Source: Sipunculus nudus (Eukaryota > Annelida > Sipuncula > Golfingiida > Sipunculidae). From it: a stretch of DNA of 64,000 bases. A model generated the notes under the pieces. It had not been told where the DNA came from, made no database searches, and saw nothing but the letters and a program-made list of their open reading frames with translations. Position numbers and translations under genes: made by a program. Shown here one piece after another: positions 29,091 through 40,613 of the stretch. Positions within the stretch are counted from its first letter, which is position 1; each line of letters opens with the position of its first letter. The stretch lies in the NCBI GenBank assembly GCA_026874595.1, contig CM049308.1:45021327-45085326 (forward strand), written 5' to 3'.

Positions 29091-29272
29091 GTTTTTTCAG
29101 ACTAATCTATTGGATTCTGTGCTACCATTGCGCATAGCCCGGCACAACGCGCACTCATCATCCACTCATCTTGCTACTATTATGCGTTCACAGGCTATTG
29201 AGCGCAAAGTGCGCGGTAGCAAATAGCAGTCGCACCGTAGCATTTGCTACCCTTGCGCATGCTTTCTTGAGG
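29091..29272. repeat. TAGCAA-rich degenerate repeat, left part
   Basis: It contains GCGCGGTAGCAAA and its relatives (GCACCGTAGC, TTTGCTACC) together with GCGCA words. The same vocabulary continues at 31601-32508 and 37601-37880, which suggests one original repeat broken by two insertions. Confidence 0.6.
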
Positions 29273-29639
29273 TCTCGGACCTTTTACATCTCGGCCCACA
29301 CGAAGTCAGACCAATTAGTACAATCTCGGACCACCGGATCGACGATCTCGGACCACATTCCGTACCATCTCGGACCACAATTATCGGACCCGTTCAGACC
29401 TCGATCGGACTCATGATGTCGTTGTCAAATGTATTTGTTCTGTCTTCAAACCATGTTAAAGCTAATTTTAAAACAAGAAAAAGCCTTGCTTACTCCACAT
29501 ATAACTATTGCCTCTTTCTCTTTATCATTCTCTCCATCATTAATTATTCGCTGCTTATCGTCTTAATCATAATTTATATATAAATGTAATTCTAAAGTTT
29601 GTGCTTTGATCGTGTATTAAAGTATTCGAGTGTGTGTGA

Positions 29640-30195
29640 TAAAGAATGAAAGTAATAAAGAAAGATTGAATGAAAGATTGAATGAAAGAAAGAATTAATG
29701 AAAGAAAGACAGAATGAAGGAAAGATTGAATGATAGACAGATAGATTAAAATAAAGATCAGAATGAATGAAAGATTGACTGGAAGAAAGATTGAATGAGA
29801 GAAAGATTTAATGAATGAAAAAGTGAATGAAAAAAAAGACTGAATAAAAGAAAGATTGAATGAAAGAAAGATTGAATGAAAGAAAGGTTGGATGAGAGAA
29901 AGATTAAATAAAAGAAAGATCAGAAGAAATGAAAGATTGAATGAATAAAAGAAGATTGAAAGAAAGATAGAATGAATGATAGACAGATTGAATGATAGAC
30001 AGATTGAATGAAAGAATGATCAGAATGAATAAAAGATTAAACCAACGAAAGATTGAAGAAATTAAAGAAATACTGATTCAGAGAAAGGTTGAATGAATGA
30101 AAGATTGAATGGAAGAAAGACAGAATGAATGAAAAATGAATGAATGAATGAAAGATTGAATGAAAGAAAGATTGAAAGAAAGATCAGATTGAATT
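29640..30195. repeat. Degenerate GAAAGATTGAAT-type simple repeat
   Basis: About 550 bases of purine-rich tetramer-based repeat mixing GAAA, GAAT, GATT and GACA words without a fixed longer period. It is strongly strand-asymmetric, with A and G on the plus strand. Confidence 0.9.
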
Positions 30196-30467
30196 AATGA
30201 TACCTGCTGATCCCCAAGCCTCATGATGAGGCGAAACTGTTGCCACTGTAGGTAAAGTTAATGTCAGCTAAAAATCTGAAGATATACCAGAAGTCAAAGT
30301 AAAGGAAGTCCGAGAAAAGAATAGTGGAACTTTGGGGTGCGTGAGGAGCGGGGGATATCTCCACATCGAAGTTCCTGAGGAGAGCAAGCCGCATCTACCA
30401 GCCCCAGCTTACGACTGTGTGACCATAAGGCACATCCAAGGATTTATGCTAACTGCGATAGTATGGT

Positions 30468-30472
<5 letters not shown>
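30196..30472. other. Unassigned segment with a GCCTCA/TGAGGC hairpin
   Basis: Nothing coding is convincing here. A six-base stem with a TGA loop lies at 30219-30233, followed by GAAAC. See the rejected list for the hammerhead idea. Confidence 0.4.
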
Positions 30473-30530
<58 letters not shown>

Positions 30531-30552
30531 CATACATACATACATACATACA
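30473..30552. repeat. (TA)n-(TACA)n microsatellite
   Basis: A run of TA dinucleotides to about 30526 passes into TACA repeats. Confidence 0.97.
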
Positions 30553-31439
30553 TGAATGGTTAGTGCTGCCTTTCCGATGGAAAATAATTGCCGTTGAAGA
30601 TACATTTTCCTAAATCATAACAGGGAATCGGTATGTAATTTGTTTGGACAAAATAAAAAATAAAAATGAAAATTTTGTGCGAGTGAAATCTGATGTAAAT
30701 AAGTTTATTGTAACTCTATGGTTAAATTAATTTATTAATTACTTTTTTATTTCATGTATATATCTAAACTACAACTGTTTTCACTCTGTAATATACGATG
30801 AGAGTGTGATTTGTTTCGTGTCTCCTTTTTATATTGTATACATTAAATTCTAATACACTTTGTCAGTTCTTGAGTTAAAATATGGTGTCAATCATTTCCC
30901 ATGCACATTTAAATTTTTGTTTTATGTATATATCGAAACTACAACTGTTTTCACTCTGTAATATTATATGTAATATTATCTAGTACAGAAGTTCAATTGT
31001 AGATATGTATTCGCAATACACCTGTTCCGATTCTTTGATGCACACATGCTTAAAATGCAATTTTTGGTTTATGTAGATTTTTCATATTTCATATTTCGGT
31101 TTTCATACCTCTTTTATATTGTAAATATTAGATTCTAATAAACTTTTTCATTTTTTACTTAAAACATGGTGTCATGCGTTTGACACTAACTATTATAATT
31201 TAAGTGTGTGTGTATGTGTGTGTGAATTTTTTTTCTGAGTGGATATATATAAATATTGAGCTATGTCGTAGGCCTAACTTGTCCAAATGGAATTTTTAAC
31301 TTCTGAATCGCGTTCAGACGAAATAATATTGTTACCCTATATAGAAGCGTGGGTCGTCTTATTTCAATATTCCCAATGTGTATTGTTAACATAACCTCGG
31401 TTGTTTCATAACAGTTTAATCAGGCAGAACATGTTTGTT
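30553..31439. other. AT-rich interior of the 2.3-kb element, no gene seen
   Basis: Two imperfect copies of a block with TATATCTAAACTACAACTGTTTTCACTCTG (listed here in parts: ATATCTAAACTACAACTG and TTTTCACTCTGTAATAT) occur near 30760-30795 and 30927-30965. A related line with TTTTATATTGTA..ATTAAATTCTAATA recurs near 30827 and 31110. This is a degenerate internal duplication without an open frame. Confidence 0.5.
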
Positions 31440-31600
31440 ACATTGGTCTGAGATCGTAGTTGCCCGATCACAAAGTAGTCCGAGATCGTAGTGGCCAATT
31501 ACAAAGTGGTCCGAGATCGTCGGCCCCGTGGTCCGAGAACGTTATAGTCCGATCTGAAATGGTCCGACTTCGTGTGGGCCGAGATGTAAAAGGTCCGAGA

Positions 31601-32508
31601 TCTCCAGGTACCTTGCCGCATCGCGCAATGAGCTGCCACTGGACTTGTTACCATCAAACACAGACCGGCTCGTACGCGCAAACTGCACGGTAGCAAATCA
31701 GAACTGCGCGGTAGCAAATGGCTGTCATTGATACCCTTGTGGCCTATGCACAGACCGCCTCATATGTGCAAAGTGCGCGGTAGCAAGTCAGACCTGCGCG
31801 CTAGCAAGTGGCTGTCATTGCTATCATTGCGGCTATGGTTGCAAAATAATGGGGCTTACTCCATGTCCCCAACACCTTGCAGACCTCCTCAGCACTCATC
31901 ACCACACGTGTAGTGTAACTGCACGAAACGGTTGCCGACAGGGGGCGCTAAATTCGGGCTCATACTCCCTGCCGTACATGCAGCCTCTAAAAATGTCGCA
32001 GGAAATGTCCCAGTGACTAGACATTTCGACATTTCCAGGTACTACACAACTTATGGTGATACATACCCCGGGGCCTGGAGCCCTTCTGTTGACGTAGTGC
32101 AAGTCTTTGCTGCCAGAGGTCGCTCGGACAGGACCACTCAAAGCGATATGCGCGGTAGCAATTAATTGTCGCAAAGAAGCAAACAGATCTGCGCAGTAGC
32201 AAATGCCATGGGTCATATTAAGCTGCAAACGCAATGCGCAATGTGCGCGATAGCAAACAGACCTGCGCGATAGCAAGTTGCTGTCAGCTCCTATGCATGT
32301 GGACTATGAATTTGCGATCGCAAAATCTGCTTTTGTTGACGTAGTGCAAGTCTTTGCTGCCAGAGGTCGCTCGGACAAGACCACTCAGACCAATATGCGC
32401 GGTAGCAATTAACTGTCGCAAAGTAGCAAATAGATTTGCGCGGTAGCAAGTGCCATATACCATATTTAGCTGCGATTGCAATGCGCAATGTGCGGGGTAG
32501 CAAATCAG
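31601..32508. repeat. TAGCAA-rich degenerate tandem repeat, central part
   Basis: Words such as TGCGCGGTAGCAA, AGACCTGCGCG and GGCTGTCATTG recur in an irregular array. A ~120-bp block with TTGACGTAGTGCAAGTCTTTG occurs at about 32090 and again at about 32336, a spacing of ~246 bases. An isolated CGACAGGGGGCGCTAAA near 31936 resembles the LIR CTCF-like block. No open frame is convincing. Confidence 0.65.
32506..32508. repeat. CAG target duplication, left
   Basis: CAG precedes the GGGCCTGTTGCATAAA end. The same triplet follows the opposite end at 37601-37603, and the flanking TAGCAA repeat joins cleanly across the pair. Confidence 0.6.
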
Positions 32509-33092
32509 GGGCCTGTTGCATAAAGGCATCGCAAGGCTGCGAGGCGTCGCAACAGGGTCGCAAGCAGAAGAGTCGGTTGCATAAAACTGTTGCAGACTTG
32601 CGATGTGTCGCAAAACACCCAAAATTTGCGACGGCAAAATCGGGGTCGCAAGCCCATCGCAGCACCTTTTAATCCAAAAATAAATGTAAAAAATATGTTT
32701 TCACCGGTTGTTTTTAATCAAGATCTTGGAATATGTTTGTTATATTATTACGGCCGCTGTTGACTAAAATTTATTTCTAGCTCTAATATTACAAGAAGCA
32801 ATACGATATTTGTTTCATAAATTATTATTTAACCTTTCCAGCATTACATAGAAATATTCTGTCATAATATCATGTAAACCGACGTTCTTTAGAAATACAT
32901 AATATTCATACATCATAATATGCAAATTATGTGCGCCATTTTCTTTTTTTTTTTACAATATCTCATTTACAGAATTTGTAATATATGAAAATATGTATAT
33001 AGAGCCTTAGTTGTAGACTGGCACATTGTCCCAAGAACATCTGTTCACTGTTAGATTTAAATCGTAATATACATATTTTTATACCTAATAAT

Positions 33093-33127
<35 letters not shown>

Positions 33128-33152
33128 TAATAATAATAATAATAATAATAAT
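33093..33152. repeat. (ATA)n microsatellite
   Basis: An almost pure AAT/ATA trinucleotide run with one interruption (AACAAT). Confidence 0.95.
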
Positions 33153-34366
33153 GTATAATATCAATATTTATTTATTCTATAAAGCGTAAAATCCGCGAGA
33201 AATGGTCTGAGCGCTCAAATGCGACACAACAGTACTCCTGGAACATTCTCCAATCAAGTTTCGGAGAGAGTTCGATTACAACGAAGCGTGATTCGACAAA
33301 GTATAAAGCGGAATAACGCTATTTTTTTTACCACGCCTAAATCCTTAATTGCAGTTGGGTGTAGAGATTTCTGGAGATATTCAAAGTGGAAAGTTAAAAT
33401 TGGTGCCAACTAGCGCACAACTATATGAACATTTTATTTTTTTTTTTTTTTAATTATTTTTAGGGCCATTGATTCGAAATAAGAAGTTAGTACACGAAAT
33501 CGGGCACTTGGAAGAACTTAAAAGAAATTCCTATGCCATAAAGTTATATAACAATGCTTTGTCTTGTAGATATTTTTTGGAAATTACACAGCTTAGATGA
33601 AACGGTGAAACTGACAAAAATTTACATTTTTCATTACCTCTAACTTTTCATAAATTATGGTATACATGTGTAAAAATGAAATATAATTATGTATACGAAA
33701 TTTCAGTGGTGTGAATATATTAATGTTTATAAGCTGAATCTTGTTTGGTATATGTGCATATGACACGTAATCAATTCATGTCTTTTAATTAGGAAGTGTG
33801 TGTGTGGGGGGGGGGGGGGGGGCTAAACGAAGAGAAAATTGGGAAATCTTAAAGTTTCTTGGCGATAAAAGTTTATATATTAAACTTATATATTACAATA
33901 ATGAAACAATTGACAAATGATATGTTAATATGATAATTGGTTATCCTAATTTGCATAGCTGATAATCCCGTGTCAATAAAATTAAAAAATGTTAAACTAT
34001 ATTCCACAGGTGAAATTATTGAGGTTTCGTTGCGATGCGTAGGTCAAACCTTATATGATATTTATTTGTTCATGAAAGAAGCATGTGAATTAAAAATGCC
34101 CTTGGCGATGTTTAAATTCTTGTGGCGGACATATGTACTTTCCCATTTTGTCATTTTGTTCAATATTATTTAAAATGTGTTTTATAGTTATTGACGAATT
34201 ATAAAGATGATAACTTATTCTTGGAAATTATATATATTGGGACCTTCAAGGATTTTTTTTTTTAATTTAACGTTGTCACAAAAAAATATCTGCTTTTAAA
34301 ATCGAAGTTGATATGTGTACTTATCGAAGGTGGTTACACGATTTTTTCACTACCTAGGAGACACAT
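33153..34366. other. AT-rich stretch, no gene recognised
   Basis: Small open frames exist (33219-33413, 33937-34173), but none has a recognisable motif. A run of 17 G lies at 33806-33822. I see no further structure. Confidence 0.5.
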
Positions 34367-34680
34367 AAGGCGGTTTCACACCGGATGCGTACGAACGAAT
34401 TTTACGTCCGAACGAAAATTTGGTGTACGAACGAAAAAATAAAACACTTTATTTTATGTTGGTGCATACACACCTAAAGGCGGTTTCACACCGGATGCGT
34501 CCGAACGAATATGACACGAACGATTATTTCTGTCGTTCCGACTAAAATCATGTCGCATCCGAAATTTCATTCACACCAAATCCGAACGATATTTTTGGTT
34601 TCCGACCTAGGAATTGTCGTCTCCGAAATTCGTATTGGACAGCTATATGAGCAATTTATCGGATGCACTACAATATAGGC

Positions 34681-34748
<68 letters not shown>

Positions 34749-36025
34749 ATTAAGAAAATTTCGAATATTTCTGAACTTGTAAATTGATTTTCTCATTAAT
34801 TTGTAATTAATAATAATTAAGTTTATCTCTGAGTGAACTGGCTGTATTATTGAAAATTATTGGGCCTTGCAAGTACCAGCTATATATATATAGTCATGAG
34901 TTCAGAGGTAACAGATATTTACCACTGACTGGACAAGATTCCAATTTCAACGTGCCTTTAAGAATAATTGCACAACCTGTTGTTTCAACAGAACTGATTC
35001 CATTGCAATTCCTGCATTTTAAGTTAAATCAAAGTTTTAATCACTAGTTTAGTTTGATTTATATTTGATTTTCAAATCTGCCAATATGATTTAGAACAGT
35101 CTGCCCACAGCTTTGGAACTTCTGTTTATTTGCAAAACGCTGAACTAACAATAATACTATTATAATAATAAATATAACATGAAAAATGTTATTGTTCCAT
35201 GATTTTTTCTCATATTATATCGCGGAACATTTTATTATTGGGGGAGGGGTTGGGTAAGGAACACCGAGTCCTGGATAATGTTGCTAATTTGTGTTCATAT
35301 TCGTGTTCATGTTCTTATTCGACTTATATTCAGGGGCGTCAATATAGAGGGAAGGGGGAGGGGGATGATGAATGTAATCATCACCCCCTTCACTCGTCAG
35401 AGAATAACTTTAATATATTGCCAATAATATATTAAGAATTAGAATTCACCATGAAATATTATATCTTAACCTGGTTTAAAGGTATAAACGTTTTGTCCCC
35501 GGTTGTAAATTAAAACAAATGGCCAAGCGGCGATTAAACTCCCCTTATTAAATATAATTATCCCCAAGGAAATATACATATTAAATAAAAAGAAATCTGA
35601 TTTAAATGGGAAAATCTTTGGAGCTAAAAAAAAAGTTATAAATATCTGTTTGAATCAAATAAATTTGATTAAAATAAAAATAATCCCTGTATTTATATTT
35701 TTTATCACATAATTTAAAACAGTGGACAACGTAACAGCATTTCTTTGTTGTACAGTATTATATATCAAATATAGGTAACGTACAAATGAACCAGTCTGGT
35801 TATAAATGTTCCAGCTCTTTTGTGTTGAAGGTGAAAAGAAGCCATTCTTGTCCGATGCGAACGACAAAAAATAGAACATGTTCAATTTTTTTCGTTCGGA
35901 TAGCATCGTTCGGATTAGGTGTGTATGCACCAACATAAAATAAAGGATTTTATTTTTTCGTTCGTATAGCAAATTTTCGTTCGGACGTAAAATTCGTTCG
36001 GACGCATCCGGTGTGAAACCGCCTT
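34367..36025. mobile_element. 1.66-kb inverted-terminal unit with AAGGCGGTTTCACACCGG ends
   Basis: A 109-bp segment at 34367-34475 beginning AAGGCGGTTTCACACCGG is repeated in inverted orientation at 35917-36025. Both contain GAACGAATTTTACGTCCG-type words and TTTATTTTATGTTGGTGCAT. They bound a 1.44-kb interior that is also the left arm of the larger palindrome described next. No open frame with recognisable function is seen inside. Confidence 0.7.
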
Positions 36026-37362
36026 AATCCGAACGATGCTATCCGAACGAAAAAAATAGAACATGTTCTATTTTTTGTCGTTCGCATCGGACAAGAATGA
36101 CTTCTTTCACCTTCAACACAAAAGAGCTGGAATATTTTTAACCAGACTGGTTCATTTGTACGTTACCTATTTGATATATATGTAATACTGTACAACATAG
36201 CAGTGTTGTTTCCTTGTCCACTATTTAAAAATTATGTGATAAAAATATATAACAGGGATTATTTTATTTCAATCAAATTAATTTGATTTAAACAGATATT
36301 TATAACATTTTTTTAGCTCCAATGTTTTTTCCATTTAAATCAGACTTTGTTTATATAATATGTAAATTTCCTGGGGGGATTATATTTTTATCAAAAGGGA
36401 TTTCAATCGCCGCTTGGCCACTTATTTTAATTTAGAATCCGGGACAAAACAGACTTTTAAACAAGGTTTAGATGTAATTTTTCAGAGTAAATTCTAATTC
36501 TTGATATATTATTTGCAATATATTAAATTTATTCCCCGAAAGGGGAGAGGGATTATAACATTGATTATCCCTCCTAGCCTCCCCCCCCCCCCCCAACACA
36601 CACACACTATATTTAAGCCCCTGAATATAAGTCAGCTGTGTAAGCGATATGAACACAAATTAGCGACATTATCCAGGACTTGCTGTTCATTACCAATAAA
36701 ATAATCTGCGGTAAATATAGAAAAAAATCATGGAACAATAACTTTTTTCATTTGTAATTTGTATTAGTATTATAGTATTATTTTTAGTTCAACGTTTTGC
36801 ATTTAAACAGAAGTTTCATAGCTGTGCGCAGACTGTTCAAAATCATATTTGCAGATTTGAAAATGAAATATAAATCAAACTTAACAAGTGATTCAAACTT
36901 TAAATTAACGTGAAATGCAGCAGTTACAGTGGCATCCGTTCTCTTGAAACAAGAGGTTGCGCAATTATTTTTAAATTCATGTTGAAATGGGAATCTTGGT
37001 TGAGTAAGTGGTAAATATTATTTTCAATTATACAGTCAGTACACTCAGAGATAAAAACTTTATTATTAATAATTATAAATTACAAATTAATCAGAAAATC
37101 AATATACACGTTCAGAAATATTCGACATTTTTGTATAGGTCTATATATATGGCCATAAAGCCTCTATTTTAGTGCATCCGATATATTGCTCCTATATCTG
37201 TCCATTACGAATTTCGGAGACGAAAATTCCTCGGTCGAAAACCAAAAAATATCGTTCGGATTTGGTGTGAATGAAATTTCGGATGCGACAGGATTTTAGT
37301 CGGAATGACAGAAATATTCGTTCGTGTCATATTCGTTCGGACGCATCCGGTGTGAAACCGCC
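34479..37362. mobile_element. Giant inverted repeat (fold-back), arms about 1.4 kb
   Basis: The left arm 34479-35916 and right arm 36026-37362 are inverted copies along essentially their whole length, separated by a 109-bp spacer. The outer ends are GGCGGTTTCACACCGGATGC at 34479 and its complement ending at 37362. Matches include the CATCCGAAATTTCATTCACA region, the ATTTACCACT segment, and the centre near GATGCTATCCGAACG. The arms differ by substitutions and by microsatellite length. The spacer is itself an inverted copy of the 109 bp just left of the palindrome. This implies duplication plus inversion, or overlapping insertion of related elements. Confidence 0.85.
34679..34744. repeat. (AT)n(AG)n compound microsatellite
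   Basis: An AT run followed by about twenty AG units. The opposite palindrome arm lacks the expansion, so it grew after the arms separated. Confidence 0.97.
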
Positions 37363-37600
37363 TATAGTTTGACACTACTTATGAGGCACATGGAATCGCC
37401 TTATTGGGACAGGTGTACGTGCCGGCAGAATCTAAGAACACACGACACGTGAAGCATAAATTGCGTTAATCCCATCGCAAGTGTGTGGCAAGTACGTGAA
37501 ATTTGCGTCATGTTTTATGCAACCGTCGCAAGAGCTTCGCAATTTCCATCGCAAACCCATCGCAACTTTGAGATTTGCGGAAATTTTATGCAACAGGCCC

Positions 37601-37880
37601 CAGATTTGCGCGATAGCGAGGACCCATGGAGGCTATCTATTGCGATCGAAACTTTTGCTGCTATCGTTTCAGTGCAAGTCTTTGTGGCCATAGGTCGTCC
37701 GGATAGGCCTGCAACAAGCCTTGCAATAGGCGATAAGGAATTAGTAGTCGCAGAGTAACACATTGACCTGCAAAGTAGCAGGTGTTACGGGCCATATTGA
37801 CTAGCGACAGCAAAGTGCAATGTGCACGGTAGCAAAACAGACCTGCGAAATAACAAGTGCTTGTTACTGACTAATCATAG
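37601..37880. repeat. TAGCAA-rich degenerate repeat, right part, with CAG duplication at 37601-37603
   Basis: The vocabulary of 31601-32508 resumes (GCGCGATAGC, GTGCAAGTCTTTG, CACGGTAGCAAAACAGACCTGCG). This supports insertion of 32509-37600 into a pre-existing repeat. Confidence 0.6.
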
Positions 37881-38576
37881 ACATATTTCTGGAATAATTT
37901 ATGCTTCAGTTCATTTAGTTTTTTTTATTCAAATAATCATTAATGATATATGAACATTTAATTTTGAAAAACACTTGTTCCAAACCTTTGTCGCCCTTCT
38001 CTTACAAAATCTTCGTGGTTTGAACATATTTATATTAACAGGATTACAAAGTAGCCATTCGCTTATAGACATGCTCTCCTGTAACATGTATAACATGTTA
38101 ACAATGACGATCACAACATATATACATTTAAGCATAAGGTGACATTTTAAGCATAAGGTGACATATAAGCACGTGATAAAATAAATACACCATAATATAG
38201 GCGACAAATAATCTAACAGAATGACTAAACATAAACAGACGTGAAAACAATACATGAAGAATAACTGTGAACTATATTCTGCACTAGAAGCGGGTTCAAG
38301 AAATAAGTAGTGAGGCACTGTGGTATATACATTGTATCATTTAGTTTGTGTAATAAACCATGTTAAGACTATGTGTATCTTATCTCTTAGAAAGTCTGAT
38401 GCGGCATTTCACCCGTGTAATATGAATTTTTTTCACTTTTCATTTCCAGTTTAAGTTGTAGGATCAAGTCTGATACAGAAATTTACATCGTATTTTCTTC
38501 GTCTAATGCTGTTTTAATGAACGTGGACATGTCGGATCGACATCGGTTGTACCTTGAATATTGTAATAAATAGTAC
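37881..38576. other. Unassigned AT-rich DNA
   Basis: No repeat or gene recognised. A 129-codon minus-strand open frame (37929-38318) has no motif I can name. Confidence 0.4.
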
Positions 38577-40310
38577 GTGACAAACACTTATTGGAGTATT
38601 TCATGCCCGAAGGGATCGGGTAACCCGTATCACGGATATAGCATATATTAAATGTGACAAACACTTATTTGAGTATTTCATGAGCGAAGGGTTAGGGTAA
38701 CCCGTATCCCGGATATAGCATATATTAAATGTGACAAACACTTATTGGAGTATTTCATGCCAGAAGGGTTAGGGTAACCTGTATCCCGGATATAGGATAC
38801 ATTAATAGTGACAAACACTTACTGAAGTATTTCATATCCGAAGGCTTTGTGTCACCAGTATCGAGGATATACCATAGGCTATATTGATAGTGACAAACAC
38901 TTACTCGTGTATTCATGCCTGAAGGGTTAGGGTAACTCGTGTCCCGGATATAGCATATATTATTAGTGACAAATAACTACTGAGTATTTCATGCAGAAAG
39001 GGTTAGGGTAACCCGTATTCCAGATATACCATACATTCATAGTGACAAGCAGAAAGGGTTAGGGTAAATTGTATTCCGGATATACCATATATTCATAGTG
39101 ACAAACACTGAGTAAACACTTACTGGTGTATTTAATGCTCGGAGCAGTAGGGTAACCCGTATCCCGGATATTCCATATATTGAAAGTGACAAACACTTCC
39201 TATATTATTTCATGCCCGCAGGGATCGGGTAACCCGTATCCCGGATATACGTATATTAATAGTGACAAAGATTTACTGGAGTATCTCATGTCCGAAGGCT
39301 TAGGGTAACCCGTATCCATGATATAACATATATTAATAATGACCAACACTTACATGAGTATTTCATGCCCGAAGGGTTAGGCTATCCCGTATCCCTCATA
39401 TAGCATATATTAATAGTGACATACACCTACTGCTGTATTCCATGCTCGAAAGGTCTTGTAACCAGAATCCCGATATCCCATATATTAATAGTGACAAACA
39501 CTTCCTATAGTATTACATGCCCGAAGGGATCGGCTATCCCGTATCCCGGATATACGTATATTAAATGTGACAAACACTTATTGGAGTATTTCATGTCCGA
39601 AGGGTTAGGGTAACCCGTATCCCGGATATAGCATATATTTAATGTGATAAAAACTTAATCGAGTCTTTCATGCCCGGAGGGTTAGGGTAACCCGTAACCT
39701 GGATATAGCATATATTAATACTGACAAACACGTACAGGAGTATTTCATTCCCGAAGGGTTAGGGTAACCCGTATCCCTGATATATCATATATTAAAAGTG
39801 ACAAACACTTACTGGAGTATTTCATGCCCGAAGGGTTAGGGAAACCCGTATCCCGGATATAGCATATATTAATAGTGACAAACATTTCCTGGAGTATTTC
39901 ATGCCCGAAGGTTTAGGGTAACCCGTATCTTGGATATAGCATATATCAATACGGACAAACACAACACTTACTGGAGTATTTCATACCCGAAGGGTTAGGG
40001 TAACCCGTATCCCGGATATAGCATATATTAATAGTGACAAACATTTCCTGGAGTATTTCATGCCCGAAGGTTTAGAGTAACCCGTATCCTGGATATAGCA
40101 TATATCAATAGTGACAAACACTTACAGGAGTATGTCATGCCCGAAGGGTTATCGAAACCCGTATCCCGGTTACAGCATATATCAATAGGGACAAACACTT
40201 ACTGGAGCATTCCATGCCCGAGGGTTTAGGGTAACCTGTATCCTGGATTTAACATTTATCAATAGTGACAAACACTTACTGGAGTATTTCATGGCCGAAG
40301 GGTTAGGGTA
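38577..40310. repeat. 77-bp tandem satellite with telomere-like palindrome (Sat-77)
   Basis: About 22 monomers of ~77 bases: GTGACAAACACTTACTGGAG, then ATTTCATGCCCGAA, then GGGTTAGGGTAACCC, then CCGGATATAGCATATATTAA. Monomers differ by substitutions and several are truncated (near 39050-39110 and 39960). The GGGTTA/TAACCC arms form a short hairpin around GGG in many monomers. The array ends abruptly at 40310, where LIR-family sequence begins. Confidence 0.93.
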
Positions 40311-40613
40311 ATGACCCTCAGAGCGTTTGCTGAGAAGTTATTGCCTGTAGAATGACATATCAGACAAAACAACAAGCAAGATGACAAAACTGACATCAAA
40401 AGACGAACAGACAGACATTCTGACACATCTGGGATAACAGATTACCAGACAATGGTAGGGAAGGTAAAGAGGAGCAAAATGGGCTTAGGTTACGTAGGTT
40501 AGGTTTATAGTTTTGGAGATTTGGCCAAAACATAATATGTTGGGGTGGTTCAAGTGCAGCGCACCCTAGTGGCCATATCAGGGGAATGAAAAATAGCTTT
40601 CGAGATATAGTTC
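40311..40613 (-). mobile_element. LIR-family fragment, reverse orientation
   Basis: It matches the module at about 26290-26600 (CTCAGAGCG, GACATATCAGACAAA, GACACATCTGGGATAACAGA, AGCAAAATGGGC). It carries the CTCF-like block at 40558-40578. Its left edge is the Sat-77 array and its right edge the fold-back at 40614. Confidence 0.75.
40558..40578 (-). promoter_or_regulatory. CTCF-like block of LIR
   Basis: On the minus strand it reads ATATGGCCACTAGGGTGCGCT, an excellent fit to the CTCF core CCASYAGRKGGCR. Binding is not shown. Confidence 0.4.

Larger units (their letters stand above)
29273..31600. mobile_element. 2.3-kb terminal-inverted-repeat element with ATCTCGGACC subterminal repeats
   Basis: The ends are inverted copies of about 40 bases with one mismatch: 29273-29313 begins TCTCGGACCTTTTACATC, and its partner is 31560-31600. 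Inside each end the word ATCTCGGACC or close variants recur about six times, in opposite orientation at the two ends (left to ~29410, right from ~31440). Subterminal arrays like this are typical of transposase-binding ends in cut-and-paste elements. The interior holds only simple repeats and AT-rich DNA with no transposase, so the copy is non-autonomous. I could not settle a target duplication or a superfamily. Confidence 0.65.
32509..37600. mobile_element. 5.1-kb terminal-inverted-repeat element with CAG target duplication
   Basis: The left end GGGCCTGTTGCATAAA (32509-32524) has a perfect inverted partner at 37585-37600. Both subterminal regions are rich in TCGCAA/TTGCGA words (32525-32650 and 37440-37580). 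With CAG taken as a 3-bp duplication, the surrounding TAGCAA repeat reads continuously, which argues for a real insertion. The interior has no transposase and contains a giant inverted repeat, microsatellites and AT-rich DNA. It may be a non-autonomous element enlarged by later insertions. The superfamily is left open; a 3-bp duplication fits several families of cut-and-paste elements. Confidence 0.6.

Noticed and set aside
30215-30245. CATGATGAGGCGAAAC as a hammerhead ribozyme core
   Set aside because: The invariant CU before GAUGA is AU here. The TGATGAGGC bases pair in a GCCTCA/TGAGGC hairpin, leaving no room for stem II.
37929-38318. 129-codon minus-strand frame with hydrophobic stretches
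   Set aside because: It has no recognisable motif, AT-driven composition and no supporting context.
38577-40310. Interstitial telomere
   Set aside because: TTAGGG occurs once per 77-bp monomer inside a palindrome, not in head-to-tail hexamer runs.
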